From assembly GCA_030761205.1 (NCBI GenBank), contig JAULJL010000048.1:6315501-6379500 (forward strand): a stretch of 64,000 bases of DNA, read 5' to 3'. Source of the DNA: Fremontodendron californicum (taxonomy: Eukaryota > Streptophyta > Magnoliopsida > Malvales > Malvaceae). Positions 62,395 to 64,000 of this stretch are shown piece by piece. Within the stretch, counting starts at the first letter, position 1. Every line of letters starts with the position of its first letter. The notes beneath the pieces were generated by a model. That model was not told the DNA's origin, did no database searches, and was given only the letters and a program-made list of their open reading frames with translations. Both the position numbers and the translations under genes were made by a program.

Positions 62395-62960
62395 CTAAAA
62401 GTCCTAAAACCCTATACCGACGGTCAAAATGACTATTCCGACAAAAAATTAAGCGACGGTAAAACCCTCGTCGGTATAGACCTATACCGACGGAAAAGGT
62501 TACCGTCGGAATAGGATGTATAACCTATACCGACGGTTTTAGGCGTCACTAATGTTACTACCGTCGGTATCGCCTATGTTGGGGTAGCCCCTTTTACACC
62601 TTACCTATACCGACGGATTTTGTATCTGTCGGTATAGATACCGCATCTATACCGACGGCTGTTGTAGCCGTAGGTATAGATATCGTATCTATACCGACGG
62701 ATTCTGTAGCCGTAGGTATAGATATCGCATCTATACCGACGGCTTTTGTACCCGTCGGTATAGATACCGTATTTATACCGACGGATTTTGTAGCCGTAGG
62801 TATAGATACCATATCTATACCGACGGATTCTGTTTCCGTCGGTATAGATACCATTGATATACGTATACCGACGGTTTTTTTTTGTGTCCGTCGGTATAGA
62901 TTAAAATGTAAAATATACAATTAACCTATAGCGACCGTTTGTCGTAAATTAACTGACGGT
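62395..62960. repeat. CACTA subterminal repeat cluster (CTATACCGACGG)
   Basis: About a dozen copies of CTATACCGACGG or its reverse complement CCGTCGGTATAG, often paired as hairpin-like units of ~60-65 bp. Examples are at 62600-62660, 62695-62760 and 62816-62845. Confidence 0.85.
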
Positions 62961-63366
62961 TTACTCCATCAGTATACTATACATTTTTTGTTGTTATATG
63001 AACTGTCAGTATAGAGGTCAGTAAAAATAAATTTTTTTCATATTTTCAATTACTAATATTGATATATTTATAATTTAATCCAAGATAAAAAAATCCATTA
63101 TAAGAAAGTACAAAAACCATTATAAGAAAGTACAAAATATTTCATAATATTAAAAATAAAATTACAAATAAATTGTCTTAATTATATAACTTTTACAAGC
63201 TAAATAGAAGTCGCAAGCTAAAGTCATAATACAGTGAAATAAGCAATCCAAATCTCATGAATATTCCTATCGAGCAACGTCTGCATAAAATTGACAAATA
63301 TTAACCAATGTACAGCAATTAAGTAATGAAGTCAATATAGAAGAATAAAATAATCAAGTAGTTTAC

Positions 63367-63451
63367 CATATTCATTTTCATTAACTTGATGACTAGAAGT
63401 TGAAGACCTTATTATTGGTGACAAATTTGGAGCACTACCAGCATCAGGTAC
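63367..63451 (-). CDS. Possible exon of a CACTA-encoded gene
   Basis: On the - strand a stretch bounded by TTTTTAG and GTAAAC reads PDAGSAPNLSPIIRSSTSSH and QVNENEY. A next exon may begin at 63280 after TATGCAG and stop within about 20 codons. The splice-like borders and position near the element's end fit the last exons of an element gene. The product is not identified. Confidence 0.3.
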
Positions 63452-64000
63452 CTAAAAAGTATATGTTCTGTCAATATATATTTATTGAACACATTTCTGC
63501 AATATTTGTATCTTATAAGAAGGATATTATGCACATACAGACATATACTTCTAGACAAAGTCATTGAACCTAAAATTGAAAGTTCTATATGTAGTTAAGG
63601 TTTTATCAAAGTAACAGTTTAGTTGCAGTTAAAGATTTGCTGCAACTAAGTTAGAAGTGAAGAATATGCTTAATATTGCAGGTGAAACAGGGTATCAATA
63701 AGACCTTCCCAGGCAACCTGCAAAATTAAGGCACGACCATTGCAAGGAAGATGTTCAACAAACCATAAATACTACCAAAATAGATTAGTTTAAAGCCAAC
63801 AGTAAAAGGTAATAAACTAAGTTGTTTGATCCTGAAATATCCCAAACCGGTATGCTTAAGTGCATATTCCAAATTAAAATTTTACAATTCAATCCCCTTC
63901 AGATTTTGAGCATCTGGAAACTTGGGCTTGGCCCAGTCACAAGAGCCAGCATATGTGGATTGAGCTAAACAATTGTCTGTACGTGTATTGTTTAGTTGTT

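Larger units (their letters stand above)
62330..64000. mobile_element. CACTA (En/Spm) transposon, one end (continues past window)
   Basis: It starts CACTACAAACAAATTGCCAT, the hallmark CACTA end, exactly where copy B departs from copy A. The next ~600 bp are packed with short subterminal repeats around CTATACCGACGG in both orientations, as expected for binding sites of the element's own protein. After about 63000 the DNA is non-repetitive with exon-like pieces. The 3 bp before the end, TGT (62327-62329), are the expected target duplication; the other copy lies beyond the window. Confidence 0.85.

Noticed and set aside
62594..62920. 108-codon repetitive frame on the - strand
   Set aside because: It is only the CACTA subterminal repeat read through in frame, with no sign of a real protein.

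Overview
This is nuclear DNA of a flowering plant, most likely a eudicot. It is AT-rich and gene-poor. Most of it is plant transposable elements of several classes: Ty3/gypsy of the Tat type, Ty1/copia, L1-type LINE, MULE, hAT-type MITEs and CACTA. The few host genes belong to plant families. Only two host genes look intact: a RING-H2 protein (37736-38458, +) and a BCS1-like AAA-ATPase (47610-49106, +). A third, a VMP1/KMS-type membrane protein gene at 49.4-50.5 kb, is broken.

Layout. 1-6027 is the 3' part of a Tat-type LTR retrotransposon in + orientation. It holds an antisense plant-mobile-domain ORF, a block of captured host gene pieces (RimM, BAG and two unidentified), and a 3' LTR at 5029-6027. 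A 99-bp inverted LTR fragment follows directly. 6924-18043 is copy A of a block that recurs in direct orientation as copy B at 51227-62329. Each copy contains a dead L1 LINE with the same 12-bp target duplication, a MITE, the left end of a MULE with a transposase remnant, and a long LTR-like stretch. 22164-36405 is a complete second copy of the Tat-type element on the - strand. Its LTRs are 1184 bp each, with a 5-bp target duplication ATTAT, one gag-pol ORF with a late stop codon, and an antisense plant-mobile-domain ORF of 929 aa. 36.4-37.0 kb is a MITE with long inverted ends. 39036-42113 is a gag-only copia element with a 5-bp target duplication CTAAT. 42.7-46.3 kb holds a minisatellite and tandem repeats. 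A hAT-type MITE with an 8-bp target duplication lies at 50557-51100. A CACTA transposon begins at 62330 inside copy B and runs off the right edge.

How it fits together. The direct repeat of about 11 kb, offset by 44.3 kb, is best read as the visible part of a tandem duplication of a roughly 44-kb unit. In that reading copy B would be continuing past the window when the CACTA element interrupts it. The gypsy and copia elements have nearly identical LTRs, so they probably landed after the duplication. The two Tat-type copies show a variable cargo region between the antisense ORF and the 3' LTR, and the two copies carry different foreign sequence there. No tRNA, rRNA or CRISPR was seen.
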